Source: SOKP01 sp048887165 (GTDB lineage: Archaea; Asgardarchaeota; Lokiarchaeia; Sigyniarchaeales; SOKP01). From it: DNA of 30,445 nt. The position numbers and the translations under genes were made by a program. Location: NCBI GenBank assembly GCA_048887165.1, contig JBHLJZ010000038.1, forward strand, positions 1 through 30,445, read 5' to 3'. The notes below the pieces were generated by a model. The model worked only from the letters and a program-made list of their open reading frames with translations, was not told where the DNA came from and ran no database searches. This document shows positions 1 to 8,421 of the stretch, one piece after another (within the stretch, counting starts at the first letter, position 1; every line of letters starts with the position of its first letter).

Positions 1-1016
1 GACTCCCTGAAGTTGGAGGTGTTTGTATGCAGATGGAAGATGAATTAGCTTCGATTAATTCTGTAATTGGAGCATCGTTGGCAGGAGCAAAAGCAATGAC
101 AGCCACTTCAGGACCTGGATTGTCTTTAATGGTTGAAACGATATCAATGGCAGCAAATTTAGAAGTACCTTTTGTTTTTTGTGATGTTCAACGAGCTGGT
201 CCAGGAAGTGCTGGACCTGTAACTGAACCACACCATAATGATATAGGATTAATCCGTTTCTCTGGACATGGAGAGTTTCAAGTTATTGCACTTGCACCTA
301 TGAATTGCCAAGAACTATTTGATTTGACGATTACTGCCTTCAATTTAGCAGAGATATATCGCTGTCCAGTATTTATTCTGTCTGACGCATATTTAGGTCA
401 TATACATGAAATAGTAAATATACCCCCAAAAGAAGAAATTTTGAAAAAAGTTGTTAAAAGAGAGTTACCAGAAGATTTCATTAAGAAGTTTTCTTATAAA
501 GATGATATAAGCGGAGAGTATATTATTCCAAAACCCCCTGTTATAGGTACTGATTATTGCCCAGGATTATTTTTACATATGGCCCATAATTATGAGGGAT
601 TACCATCACCTAAACTAACACAATTTATGGAAGTATTAGTAGAAAAAATCAATAGCAATAAAGATAAAATTTGTATTACTGAAAAGTATAAGCTTGAAGA
701 TGCTGATATAGTAGTTGTTAGTTACGGTTTACCTGTAAGAGCATGTTATCGTGCTGTTGATCTTGCCCGAGGAGAAGGTATCAAAGTAGGAATTTTAAGA
801 CTTATAACTGTGTGGCCATTTCCTGATGAAACTGTAAAAGAAGCACTAAAGGAGGTCAAAGCTGTTATTGTTCCTGAATTAAACTATACTGGCGTTATAG
901 CTGAACAGGTTGAAAGAGTTTCAAAACTAGGGATGCCAATTATTAAAATACCAAAGGTAGGCGAGTTTCATCACCCTGATGAGATATTAAATGTAATTAG
1001 AGAGGTGGCAAAATAA
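1..1016 (+). CDS. korA: 2-oxoacid:ferredoxin oxidoreductase subunit alpha (KorA-like), 5'-truncated
   Basis: Alpha subunit of a 2-oxoglutarate (2-oxoacid):ferredoxin oxidoreductase, which oxidatively decarboxylates a 2-oxoacid with CoA and TPP and reduces ferredoxin in the cytoplasm. The frame is open from base 3, and the residues before the first in-frame ATG at 27 (LPEVGGVC) already match the family, so the gene runs off the window edge. By memory of the family about 45 N-terminal residues are missing. Hallmarks seen are QMEDELASI, GAKAMTATSGPG and, in the second half, the Rossmann-like domain with VVVSYGLPVRA and LRLITVWPFP. The stop codon overlaps the korB start by one base (TAATG). The family is clear. 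The choice of 2-oxoglutarate over pyruvate or branched-chain oxoacids rests on overall KorAB resemblance and is an inference. Confidence 0.9.
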   Translation, partial: LPEVGGVCMQMEDELASINSVIGASLAGAKAMTATSGPGLSLMVETISMAANLEVPFVFCDVQRAGPGSAGPVTEPHHNDIGLIRFSGHGEFQVIALAPMNCQELFDLTITAFNLAEIYRCPVFILSDAYLGHIHEIVNIPPKEEILKKVVKRELPEDFIKKFSYKDDISGEYIIPKPPVIGTDYCPGLFLHMAHNYEGLPSPKLTQFMEVLVEKINSNKDKICITEKYKLEDADIVVVSYGLPVRACYRAVDLARGEGIKVGILRLITVWPFPDETVKEALKEVKAVIVPELNYTGVIAEQVERVSKLGMPIIKIPKVGEFHHPDEILNVIREVAK

Positions 1017-1933
1017 TGTCAGATATTGGGAGAATGGTTCCAAATGAGAAACCCGAGCATCCTTATGTCATGGTTTCATATGCAGGGAGTGTTTTTGGTA
1101 ATTTTGCTACTAGATTTTGTTCCGGTTGTGGATACGGTATTATTGGTCAAATATTTACACGGATTTTTGAAGATGAAGGATTAGATCCTCATTTATTTCC
1201 TACAATTATAGGAATTGGGTGTTATAGCCAAATTTTATTGAATGTACATGCTAAATCACAAAAAGTATTATCACTTCATGGTCGAGCTCCACCAGTTGCG
1301 ACTGGAATAAAATTAGCAAACCCTAAAATGAAGCCGATAATCTTTTCTGGTGATGGTGATTGTCTTGGCATAGGAGGAAATCATTTTATCCACCTTTGTC
1401 GAAGAAATTTAGATTGCCTTGTATTTATTTTTAATAACAGTATTTATGCTATGACAGGAGGACAGGGAGCTCCAACTACTCTCTATGGTGCAAGTAGTAC
1501 AACCACTCCTTTTAAAATGTTTGAAAATAGAATTGATGGTGTAGAACTAGCTTTAGTCTCAGGAGCAACTTATGTGGCAAGAACAACAGTAGCTCATCCT
1601 CGTACTTACATAAAATATTTCAAAAAAGCATTAAAACATAAGGGAACTTCTGTAATTGAAGTAATCACACCCTGTGTTACATATTTCGGAAGGAAAAATC
1701 TAGACAGTCTTGGTGCTGAGAATCTTGGAGTAGAAGGAGTCAAAATGGATCAGGGATTAAAGATGCTAGATTGGATAAAAAGAAATACTGTTAGAATAAA
1801 CCAAGCGAAATTTATGACGGAAGAAGAATTATTCAATAAGTATGTAATTGGTGAATTCCGATATGATCCAAATAAGCCAGAATATTCAGAACAATATGCT
1901 AAAATACAAAAGATGGCAATGGGGGTAAAATAA
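1016..1933 (+). CDS. korB: 2-oxoacid:ferredoxin oxidoreductase subunit beta (KorB-like, TPP-binding)
   Basis: Beta subunit carrying thiamine diphosphate and, in this family, a [4Fe-4S] cluster. The 305-residue protein shows FCSGCGYG (Cys35 and Cys38) with a third cysteine in GIGCYSQ. It has the TPP motif beginning FSGDGDCLGIGGNHF and ending in FNNSIYAMTGGQGAPTT, the last part being typical of KorB. The start ATG at 1016 overlaps the korA stop. A good ribosome binding site, GAGGTGG, lies at 1002-1008 about seven bases upstream, so the two subunits are translationally coupled. The C-terminal part (PCVTYFGRKN) also fits KorB. No KorD ferredoxin gene is seen in the window. It may lie upstream, or the fused protein downstream may substitute as acceptor. 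Confidence 0.93.
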   Translation: MSDIGRMVPNEKPEHPYVMVSYAGSVFGNFATRFCSGCGYGIIGQIFTRIFEDEGLDPHLFPTIIGIGCYSQILLNVHAKSQKVLSLHGRAPPVATGIKLANPKMKPIIFSGDGDCLGIGGNHFIHLCRRNLDCLVFIFNNSIYAMTGGQGAPTTLYGASSTTTPFKMFENRIDGVELALVSGATYVARTTVAHPRTYIKYFKKALKHKGTSVIEVITPCVTYFGRKNLDSLGAENLGVEGVKMDQGLKMLDWIKRNTVRINQAKFMTEEELFNKYVIGEFRYDPNKPEYSEQYAKIQKMAMGVK

Positions 1934-1936
1934 AGC

Positions 1937-2533
1937 TTGTCACGTTATGAAATTAGAATAGCGGGGTATGGTGGTCAAGGAGTGATCAGTCTTAGCAAAA
2001 TGATAATTACTGCTAGTTCTTTGTATGAGAATTTAGCCGCTACTCAAACAGAGGCATATTCGGCTGCTGCACGTGGAGGCAAATGTTGGGCGGAAGTTGT
2101 TGTTGAGTTAGATAAAAATGTAGATTTAATTGATTATCCCAAAGCCTTACAACCATATGATTTTTTGATAATATTATCTGAAGAAGCTGCCAGTGATGTT
2201 AAACCTGATTTTGTAAAAGAAAATGGAACCGGTTTTCTAATATGGGATACATCAACCATTAGTAAGTTTAGAGCTGTAAAAAGAATAAAAAAAGCGTTAG
2301 GAATCCCGATTCAAAAATTAGCAGTTGAAAGATTCGGAAATATCGTATTTGGTAATACAATACTATTTGGAATATTTACAGTTGTTTCAGAGATATTTTC
2401 TGAAGAATCTGCAATTGAAACAGTTAAAAATTTTGTCCCAAGTTCGACACTTGATAAAAATCTTGAAGCATTTGAACTCGGTAAGAAAGAGGGCTTGGAA
2501 TTTCTGAAAAAGTTAGAAAAAGGTGATAATTGA
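1937..2533 (+). CDS. korC: 2-oxoacid:ferredoxin oxidoreductase subunit gamma (KorC-like)
   Basis: Gamma subunit of the same enzyme, 198 residues, normal length for KorC. The N-terminus reads RIAGYGGQGVISLSKM, the conserved GxGGQG loop of the pyruvate/ketoisovalerate oxidoreductase gamma family, followed by the typical TEAYSAAARGGKCWAEVV segment. The start is TTG at 1937. No in-frame ATG precedes the GxGGQG motif, and a G-rich stretch at 1921-1926 can serve as ribosome binding site. The gene starts three bases after the korB stop, so it is in the same operon. Its stop codon lies one base before the next gene's ATG, and its last codons contain that gene's ribosome binding site. Confidence 0.92.
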   Translation: MSRYEIRIAGYGGQGVISLSKMIITASSLYENLAATQTEAYSAAARGGKCWAEVVVELDKNVDLIDYPKALQPYDFLIILSEEAASDVKPDFVKENGTGFLIWDTSTISKFRAVKRIKKALGIPIQKLAVERFGNIVFGNTILFGIFTVVSEIFSEESAIETVKNFVPSSTLDKNLEAFELGKKEGLEFLKKLEKGDN

Positions 2534-2534
2534 G

Positions 2535-4355
2535 ATGTTTATCCAAAAAGTTGAAAAAGGATGGCAAGAGCTATATGAAGAAGTCATTCAAGCTGGAAAA
2601 TGTGTTTATTGTGGAGCTTGTGGGGCTTTTTGTGCTAATATAAAGTTCGATAGAGAAAAAGAAGTTCCAATTGAAGATGGATCTTGCAAAGATGTGAATA
2701 CATGTCGAGATGGATATGGGCTTTGCTATAATCTTTGTCCTAAAACCGAAACGGATCTAATTCCAATATCTTTGTTAGATAAATGGGTGTTTGGTATAAA
2801 AAGTGAAAGAATTTTAGGTCATTATATTGACATAAAGTCTATAAAATTATCTGAGCAAATGTCTGGGAAATTGCCTTCAAATGCAGGTCCTTTAACCGCT
2901 TTATTATATGTTGCCATGGAAAATGGTTTAATTGACGCTTCAATCATTACTGATAAAGATGACAATTTTAAACCATTTCCTATAATTGCTGAAAAACAAA
3001 GGGACCTTTTAAAAGGGAGTGGTTATAAGCCAAGTCAAAGTCCAACAATTTCACTTGTAGGTGAAGCAATTAATAAAGAGCATACTGATATAGCTGTTGT
3101 TGGAACACCGTGTCAAATTCAAGCTTTAAGAAAACTCCAGACTCATCCCATTTTTGATTTTGAGGCTTTTGATTTAGTATCTTTAGCAATAGGAACTTTT
3201 TGTACTGGTACTTTTTATAATAAAATTTTAAGTGAAATTTATAGTGAGTTTGAAATTGAAGAAGATAAAATTGATCAAATTGATACTAATAAAAACAATT
3301 TCACTCTGAAAATAAGATCTAATTCCTCAGTGAAAGAAATTCCTTTAAATTATTTATATGATAAAGCAATCAGAAATGCTTGTTTCTCATGTTCGGATTA
3401 TACAGCATCTTTTGCAGATATTTCAGTTGGAAATTTTGGGAGTGAGGATGGATGGGATACGATAATTATAAGAACTGAGAGAGGAAAACAAATATTTGAC
3501 TTAGCAATTGAACAAGGCATAATTGAAGCTAAATCCCTTGAAAAAGATAATGAAGAACTCATTTTAGATATTACAAGGTTTAAAACCGATATAGTTAAAA
3601 TAGAATCTATCATTGAACATTCACCGAAAATCAAGAGCTTTATCGTAAGAAACCAGAGAATCGCAAAAGCTTATAAATCAGGTATGTTTGTCATTTTATG
3701 GCTTCTAGATACTGATTTCTTACCGATGTCAATTTCTAAAGTTGAGGGAAACAAAATTGAAATAACAGTTGAAAAAGTTGGAGAAGGAACTTCTAAATTA
3801 TTTAACTTACTACAAGGAGATACTATTGGAATTAGAGGACCATATGGTAATACATGGAATTATGAAGATGCTCAAAATATCCTTATTGTTGGAGGTGGAA
3901 TGGGCATCGCAGCATTAACATCCTTAATAGAACCATTAAAGATGAATAAAAAAAATGTGTTTGTAGCTATTGGTGCTAAGGATGAAAAATCTTTAATCTT
4001 TGCAGATAGATTAATAGATCTTATCCCTAATACACTTTGTACAACTGACGATGGTTCTGTTGGTAAAAAATGTTTTGTCACAGATACCATTGAAGATATC
4101 ATCAAAAAAGAAAAAATTGACTTAATTTTAACATGCGGGCCTGAAATTATGATGAAACGAGTTCTTGAGATAGCAGAGTCTAAAAAAATTGAAATTCAAG
4201 CAAGTTTAGAGAGAAAAATGAAGTGTGGTGTAGGATTATGTGGGTCATGTTGCATCGGAGAGAAAAATAACATAACAGTTTGTAAAGAAGGACCAATATT
4301 TAGTTCATCCCAATTGAAATCTTTTCCTCAATTCGGAAAGTATTCAAAAGAGTAA
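2535..4355 (+). CDS. FrhB/FdhB-type iron-sulfur flavoprotein fused to PyrK-type FAD/NAD/[2Fe-2S] reductase
   Basis: A 606-residue two-module oxidoreductase. The N-terminal half resembles the F420-hydrogenase beta subunit family. Eight cysteines (C23, C26, C29, C33 and C51, C57, C64, C68) fit two [4Fe-4S] clusters, followed by the VVGTPCQIQALRKL motif near residue 190 and CFSCSDY (C283, C286) before ADISVGNFG. From about residue 380 it resembles PyrK, the electron-transfer subunit of dihydroorotate dehydrogenase B. That half has a flavin domain with PMSIS and GIRGPYG, a nucleotide-binding GGGMGIAALT near residue 455, and four [2Fe-2S] cysteines C564, C569, C572 and C583. A GTG at 2523 is possible, but ATG 2535 sits seven bases after a strong AGGTGAT ribosome binding site at 2521-2527. 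Co-translation with korABC suggests it moves electrons between ferredoxin and NAD(P) or F420. No pyrD is present. Confidence 0.85.
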   Translation: MFIQKVEKGWQELYEEVIQAGKCVYCGACGAFCANIKFDREKEVPIEDGSCKDVNTCRDGYGLCYNLCPKTETDLIPISLLDKWVFGIKSERILGHYIDIKSIKLSEQMSGKLPSNAGPLTALLYVAMENGLIDASIITDKDDNFKPFPIIAEKQRDLLKGSGYKPSQSPTISLVGEAINKEHTDIAVVGTPCQIQALRKLQTHPIFDFEAFDLVSLAIGTFCTGTFYNKILSEIYSEFEIEEDKIDQIDTNKNNFTLKIRSNSSVKEIPLNYLYDKAIRNACFSCSDYTASFADISVGNFGSEDGWDTIIIRTERGKQIFDLAIEQGIIEAKSLEKDNEELILDITRFKTDIVKIESIIEHSPKIKSFIVRNQRIAKAYKSGMFVILWLLDTDFLPMSISKVEGNKIEITVEKVGEGTSKLFNLLQGDTIGIRGPYGNTWNYEDAQNILIVGGGMGIAALTSLIEPLKMNKKNVFVAIGAKDEKSLIFADRLIDLIPNTLCTTDDGSVGKKCFVTDTIEDIIKKEKIDLILTCGPEIMMKRVLEIAESKKIEIQASLERKMKCGVGLCGSCCIGEKNNITVCKEGPIFSSSQLKSFPQFGKYSKE

Positions 4356-4368
4356 AGATATAGTCATT

Positions 4369-4420
4369 TTTATTTCCTTTTTTATATTTTTATAAATCTT
4401 TTTCTTACCAAGTTTTATTC
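4369..4420 (+). terminator. oligo-T transcription terminator after the kor operon
   Basis: Just after the stop of the fusion gene the + strand carries repeated T runs (ATTTTTATTTCC, CTTTTTTATATTTTTAT, CTTTTTCTT), the usual form of an archaeal intrinsic terminator. No strong hairpin is visible. The next gene has its own start 100 bases further on. Confidence 0.4.
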
Positions 4421-4458
4421 CCAAGTTTTTAATTATTAATTAATTTTTTTCTAATAGC

Positions 4459-5418
4459 TTGGAAAACTATAATTTAAAAAAAGGAATTATTTTTGGATGT
4501 ATTGCTGTTTTTACAATAGGTTTACAACCAGTGATTTCTAATGCTCGACCAAGTATAATTGATCCGTATTTGTTTGGAGCAATAACAGCTTTAATTGAAG
4601 CAGCATTATTTTTGCCTATATTTTTATTAGAAAGACGTAAATTAAAGAGAGAGATGGAGAATTCACGTGATTTAGAGAAAAGAAATTCATCCTTAATTTA
4701 TGGATGGAAGAAAAAAACCAATTTAAAAGTATTATTAATAATAGGATTATCTTTTAGTCTTGTACCCATATTACTTTATATTGGATATGAGTTCGCTGGC
4801 GCCATTAATAGTTCTTTGAGTTTAAAATCAGAAATAATCTTTGCTTTAATTTTTGGGTTTTTTGTACTTAATGAGAAAGTGACAAAAATCCAAATAATTT
4901 TCTGCATCTTTTTATTTTTTGGACTAATTCTGGCTGTTACTAATGGCTCTTTTAATTTAATTGAAATGAATATTGGTACCTTGACAATTCTTATCAGTGT
5001 TGGACTGTTTACGTTTGTACATACTCTTACTAAAATAAGGTTTGAAAAAAATCAATTATTTCCTTCTCAAATAGTATTTATTAGAAATTTATTCTCAGGA
5101 ATTCTGTTAACTTCAATCTACTTTGTTATTTTTCCACTTGAGAATGCTAGAATCATATTTAATCCAAATTATTTTATCTTTTTCTTTCTTATGGGAATAG
5201 ATTATGGTGCAAGCCTTTATTTGTGGTATAAAACATTAACATACATCCAAATCGGAAAAGCTAGTATTATAAACTCTTTAACTCCAATAGTCTCCACATT
5301 TTTTTCTTTTCTAATACTAGGGGAAGTATTTACAATTTTTCATCTAATTGGCACAATAATCATTATCTTTTCTATTTTTATGATTGTAAGGGAAAAAAAG
5401 AGTGAAATAAATATCTGA
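4459..5418 (+). CDS. EamA/DMT-family transporter, paralogue 1
   Basis: Integral membrane protein of 319 residues with about ten hydrophobic segments arranged as two five-helix halves, the layout of the drug/metabolite transporter (EamA) superfamily. The first helix contains FTIGLQPVISNARP. The second half ends with a hydrophobic helix and a short basic tail (REKKSEINI). The start is TTG at 4459: an in-frame stop lies at 4441 and no ATG precedes the first helix. No Shine-Dalgarno sequence is visible. The gene at 6710-7660 is a clear paralogue, sharing QPxxxNARP near the N-terminus and IFSIxMIV near the C-terminus. The substrate cannot be read from the sequence; amino-acid or metabolite export is usual for the family. 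Confidence 0.8.
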   Translation: MENYNLKKGIIFGCIAVFTIGLQPVISNARPSIIDPYLFGAITALIEAALFLPIFLLERRKLKREMENSRDLEKRNSSLIYGWKKKTNLKVLLIIGLSFSLVPILLYIGYEFAGAINSSLSLKSEIIFALIFGFFVLNEKVTKIQIIFCIFLFFGLILAVTNGSFNLIEMNIGTLTILISVGLFTFVHTLTKIRFEKNQLFPSQIVFIRNLFSGILLTSIYFVIFPLENARIIFNPNYFIFFFLMGIDYGASLYLWYKTLTYIQIGKASIINSLTPIVSTFFSFLILGEVFTIFHLIGTIIIIFSIFMIVREKKSEINI

Positions 5419-5434
5419 TTGGCATATTTTAGAG

Positions 5435-6595
5435 TTAATCAAATACCTTTAAAGGATACTCTCCATATTTTTTAGCAGCTTCAAGCATCCATTTTAAACG
5501 TTCAACTGACATACTTGGATGAAAATTCGCGGGAGATAACATAAATCCTCCACCATGTCCAAGCGCACTAATCGCATCTTTTACAGCCTTCTCGACTTCA
5601 TCTTTTGAAGCCTTAACTAAAATATGTCTTGTGTCAATATTTCCTGATAAACATAGTTTATCTCCAACCTTCTTTTTTACATAGTGAGGATCGACAAATG
5701 GAGGTTCAAGACATTGAAGACCGTCAAAACCAGATTCCACAATAAAATTTAAAAGAGTTGTTACGTCTCCATCTGTATGAAGCATGTATTTTCCACCCCA
5801 ATCATGTATTTCATTAGAAACTTCTTGAAAACATGGAAGTAAATATTTATCAAAATATTTAGGATTTATCATAGGGCCTCCTTTATGCGCAATATCTCCA
5901 CCCTCAAGAAAGATTTTGGCTCCAGAATCATGGTATGCCTTAAAAACAGTTAAAGTATAATCGGTACAAAATCGAAAACGCTCCTCGATTAATTTAGGAT
6001 CATTTTTCAAAGCTCTCGCAAAATAAGCCATTCCCATACCCTGCCAAACAGGAGGAAAAACTGAAGTTAATGCATTTTGAGCAAAGATACAAATATCATC
6101 AGTAATGTCACGACACTTTCTTAGAACTCCTTTATAAAATTTTTTTGCCTTTCTGTACTCTTCTTTTAAATCTGGTTTAGGGTAAGCTTCCCAATCTTCT
6201 CGATTTTTAATGTATCCACCATAATAATCTGGGTATGGATTTCCATCTATGTTTCTAATCTTATGTCTTTTCCCAAATATATCTGTCATTTCTTCTTGGT
6301 TTTCAAGAATAAAAGGTATATACTGCACACCAACTCCATCAAATCCTAACACGTGTCCCGCTCTTACTGCTTTCGCAAAAACGCCTATTTCAATATCATT
6401 GAGGATTGAATTTATCTTATCAACCCAACTATCTGGATATTCTTTTTCCATATCATTAAATATATCAAATGCAGTTCTATCTGGCTTTCCTAAGATTTGA
6501 TCAGCAACATTTCCATCAATATTAATTGTATGAGTGGGGATGCGATCGGGCACTTCGAGATTTAATGCTGTCCAAATTCGTTCGAATGAATTCAT
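5435..6595 (-). CDS. uroporphyrinogen decarboxylase (URO-D) family protein
   Basis: A 386-residue (beta/alpha)8-type protein of the URO-D family, which includes HemE and the MtaA/CmuA-type corrinoid methyltransferases. The start is placed at ATG 6595, giving MNSFERIWTALNLEVPDRIP, the normal beginning of methyltransferase-like members. The longer frame to 6661 only adds a basic, low-complexity stretch. Visible motifs are MLHTDGDVTTLL, GFDGLQCLEPP and GGGFMLSPANFHP at the C-terminus. No heme or corrinoid gene lies beside it, and the zinc-binding HxC pattern of MtaA is not evident. A role in methyl-group transfer is therefore possible but unproven, and true HemE activity is unlikely. It sits head-out between two EamA transporter genes on the other strand. 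Confidence 0.75.
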   Translation of the reverse strand: MNSFERIWTALNLEVPDRIPTHTINIDGNVADQILGKPDRTAFDIFNDMEKEYPDSWVDKINSILNDIEIGVFAKAVRAGHVLGFDGVGVQYIPFILENQEEMTDIFGKRHKIRNIDGNPYPDYYGGYIKNREDWEAYPKPDLKEEYRKAKKFYKGVLRKCRDITDDICIFAQNALTSVFPPVWQGMGMAYFARALKNDPKLIEERFRFCTDYTLTVFKAYHDSGAKIFLEGGDIAHKGGPMINPKYFDKYLLPCFQEVSNEIHDWGGKYMLHTDGDVTTLLNFIVESGFDGLQCLEPPFVDPHYVKKKVGDKLCLSGNIDTRHILVKASKDEVEKAVKDAISALGHGGGFMLSPANFHPSMSVERLKWMLEAAKKYGEYPLKVFD

Positions 6596-6709
6596 AATTA
6601 TTAATTTAATAATTAAAGATTTAATAGTTTTATTCCTTCTTGATGAAATAGCTTTTATCAACTGGCTTTTGTAAAAGTTTTTAATTTTTATATTATTTTA
6701 ATAAATATC

Positions 6710-7660
6710 TTGAGTAATAATTATAGGAAAGGCTTACTTTTTGGTATATTGGGGAACATTTTCGTTGGCTTTCAACCAATAGTGGCTAACGCCAGACCTG
6801 AAGTTTTGGATGCCTTCATATTCGCTGCTATGACCTGTATTGTGGAAGCTATAATATTCGCACCACTTATTCTTATTGAAATAAAATTTCATAAGTCTAA
6901 AAATAAGAAAGACAATATCATAGCCCAAACTGAATCTTCTGTATTACGGAATTGGAGAAAAAATTTGAAAATATTAATATTTATAGGATTTATATTCGGA
7001 TTAAATCAATTGCTTTTTTTTATAGGCTATAGATTAGCAGGAGCTATAAATGGATCCCTGACACAGAAAACCACGGTGTTTTTTGGGATAATATTTGGCT
7101 ATTTAATACTAAAAGAAAAAGTAACTAAACTTCAAATTGTTTTTTCAATGATACTCTTTTTGGGATTATTTATAGCTATTACTCAGTTCTCTTTTGACTT
7201 AAACAATTTAAATTTTGATATTATTTTAGGTGTATTAGTACTCCTTATTATAACCTGTCTATGGATGTTTGGACACACAATAACTAAACCCATTTTTAAT
7301 AGAAAGGAAGTTTCACCAACACAAATGGTGTTCATACGAAACTTCCTCAGCGGAATAATGTTGTTTTCTACTTATTTCATTTTTTATCCAATTGAAAATT
7401 TGGTTCTTTTTTTCGATCCTATAAATCAATTCTACTTTATAACGATGGGAGCAGTATATGCGACAGGTTTATTTTGTTGGTATAAAACTTTATCATACTT
7501 AGATGTTTCAAAAGCAACAATTATATTCTCGCCAACACCTATAGTTACGGCAATTTTTTCTTTGATAATCTTAGGAGAGATTTTTACGATTTTTCATTTT
7601 ATAGGGACAACACTAGTCATTTTTTCTATTATAATGATTGTAAAACAAAAAGAAAGCTAA
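6710..7660 (+). CDS. EamA/DMT-family transporter, paralogue 2
   Basis: A 316-residue membrane protein with about ten hydrophobic helices, paralogous to the gene at 4459-5418 along its whole length. Shared elements include NARP in the first loop, GAINGSL/GAINSSL in the middle, the FGxxxLxEKVTKxQI helix joint, and LGEIFTIFHFIGT near the end. The start is TTG at 6710 with no evident ribosome binding site, as in its paralogue. The promoter region must be shared with, or interleaved with, that of the divergent URO-D gene, since only 114 bases separate their starts. Substrate unknown. Two diverged copies side by side suggest an old local duplication rather than a recent one. Confidence 0.8.
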   Translation: MSNNYRKGLLFGILGNIFVGFQPIVANARPEVLDAFIFAAMTCIVEAIIFAPLILIEIKFHKSKNKKDNIIAQTESSVLRNWRKNLKILIFIGFIFGLNQLLFFIGYRLAGAINGSLTQKTTVFFGIIFGYLILKEKVTKLQIVFSMILFLGLFIAITQFSFDLNNLNFDIILGVLVLLIITCLWMFGHTITKPIFNRKEVSPTQMVFIRNFLSGIMLFSTYFIFYPIENLVLFFDPINQFYFITMGAVYATGLFCWYKTLSYLDVSKATIIFSPTPIVTAIFSLIILGEIFTIFHFIGTTLVIFSIIMIVKQKES

Positions 7661-7755
7661 TTTTAATTTATTTATTTGGATTTCATTCAAATAAAATGCT
7701 TGCTATTGTTATATTATTTGATATTCTAAAAACAGTAATTAAGTTGAATTAAATT

Positions 7756-8421
7756 ATGAAATATACTTCGATTTTTGATGTAATTGGGCATATAATGGTT
7801 GGTCCAAGTTCAAGCCATACCGCAGGAGCATGTCAAATTGCATACGTTGCCCAGTTATTATTTGGAAAAAAACCTAAAAAGATAAAGATTGGGCTTCATG
7901 GTTCATTTGCAGAAACATATAAAGGTCACGGTACAGATATCGCAATTTTAGGAGGATTACTTGGATTTACACCTGAAGATGATATGATCAAAAAAGCATT
8001 TGGAATTGCTGAAAGAGAAGGGCTTGATTATTTATTTGAACTTGTGGATTTAGGAGTGGATTACCATCCCAATTCAGTTAGCATAGAGATGATTGATGGA
8101 TCAGAAAAAATGACAGTAATAGGCTCTTCAATTGGAGGTGGAAATATTATAATCAAAGAGGTTGATGGATTAGAAGCAGGTTTTGGGGGAGAACCGAATA
8201 CATTAGTAATTTTGAACCATGATAAAATTGGAGCACTAGTAAATATAGCAAATACGCTTCAAAAATTTAAATTAAATATAGGATCTATGAAAATATCCAG
8301 AAATTTGAAAAAAAAGATAGCTTTAACGTGGCTTGAAGCAGACACAGCGATACCAGAAGATTTAATTGATGCATTAAAAAAATATCCAGAAATAATATGG
8401 GTGAGGGTTATCAATGTTTGA
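7756..8421 (+). CDS. sdaAB: L-serine dehydratase, iron-sulfur-dependent, beta subunit
   Basis: Beta subunit of the [4Fe-4S] L-serine dehydratase, which converts L-serine to pyruvate and ammonia. The N-terminus has the family signature DVIGHIMVGPSSSHTAGA. The following GSFAETYKGHGTD segment is also characteristic. The last 70 residues (from about NTLVILNHDKIGAL) look like an ACT domain, a likely serine-sensing module. At 221 residues it is of normal length for the split enzyme. The gene starts at ATG 7756 and overlaps the alpha subunit gene by eight bases. The gene order beta then alpha is that of the two-subunit bacterial type. Confidence 0.93.
   Translation: MKYTSIFDVIGHIMVGPSSSHTAGACQIAYVAQLLFGKKPKKIKIGLHGSFAETYKGHGTDIAILGGLLGFTPEDDMIKKAFGIAEREGLDYLFELVDLGVDYHPNSVSIEMIDGSEKMTVIGSSIGGGNIIIKEVDGLEAGFGGEPNTLVILNHDKIGALVNIANTLQKFKLNIGSMKISRNLKKKIALTWLEADTAIPEDLIDALKKYPEIIWVRVINV

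Noticed and set aside
2523..2534. GTG start four codons upstream for the FrhB-PyrK fusion
   Set aside because: The GTG lies within the AGGTGAT ribosome binding site itself, whose spacing fits ATG 2535.
6249..6500. ORF of 83 codons on the + strand
   Set aside because: Lies wholly inside the URO-D-family gene on the other strand and has no family features.
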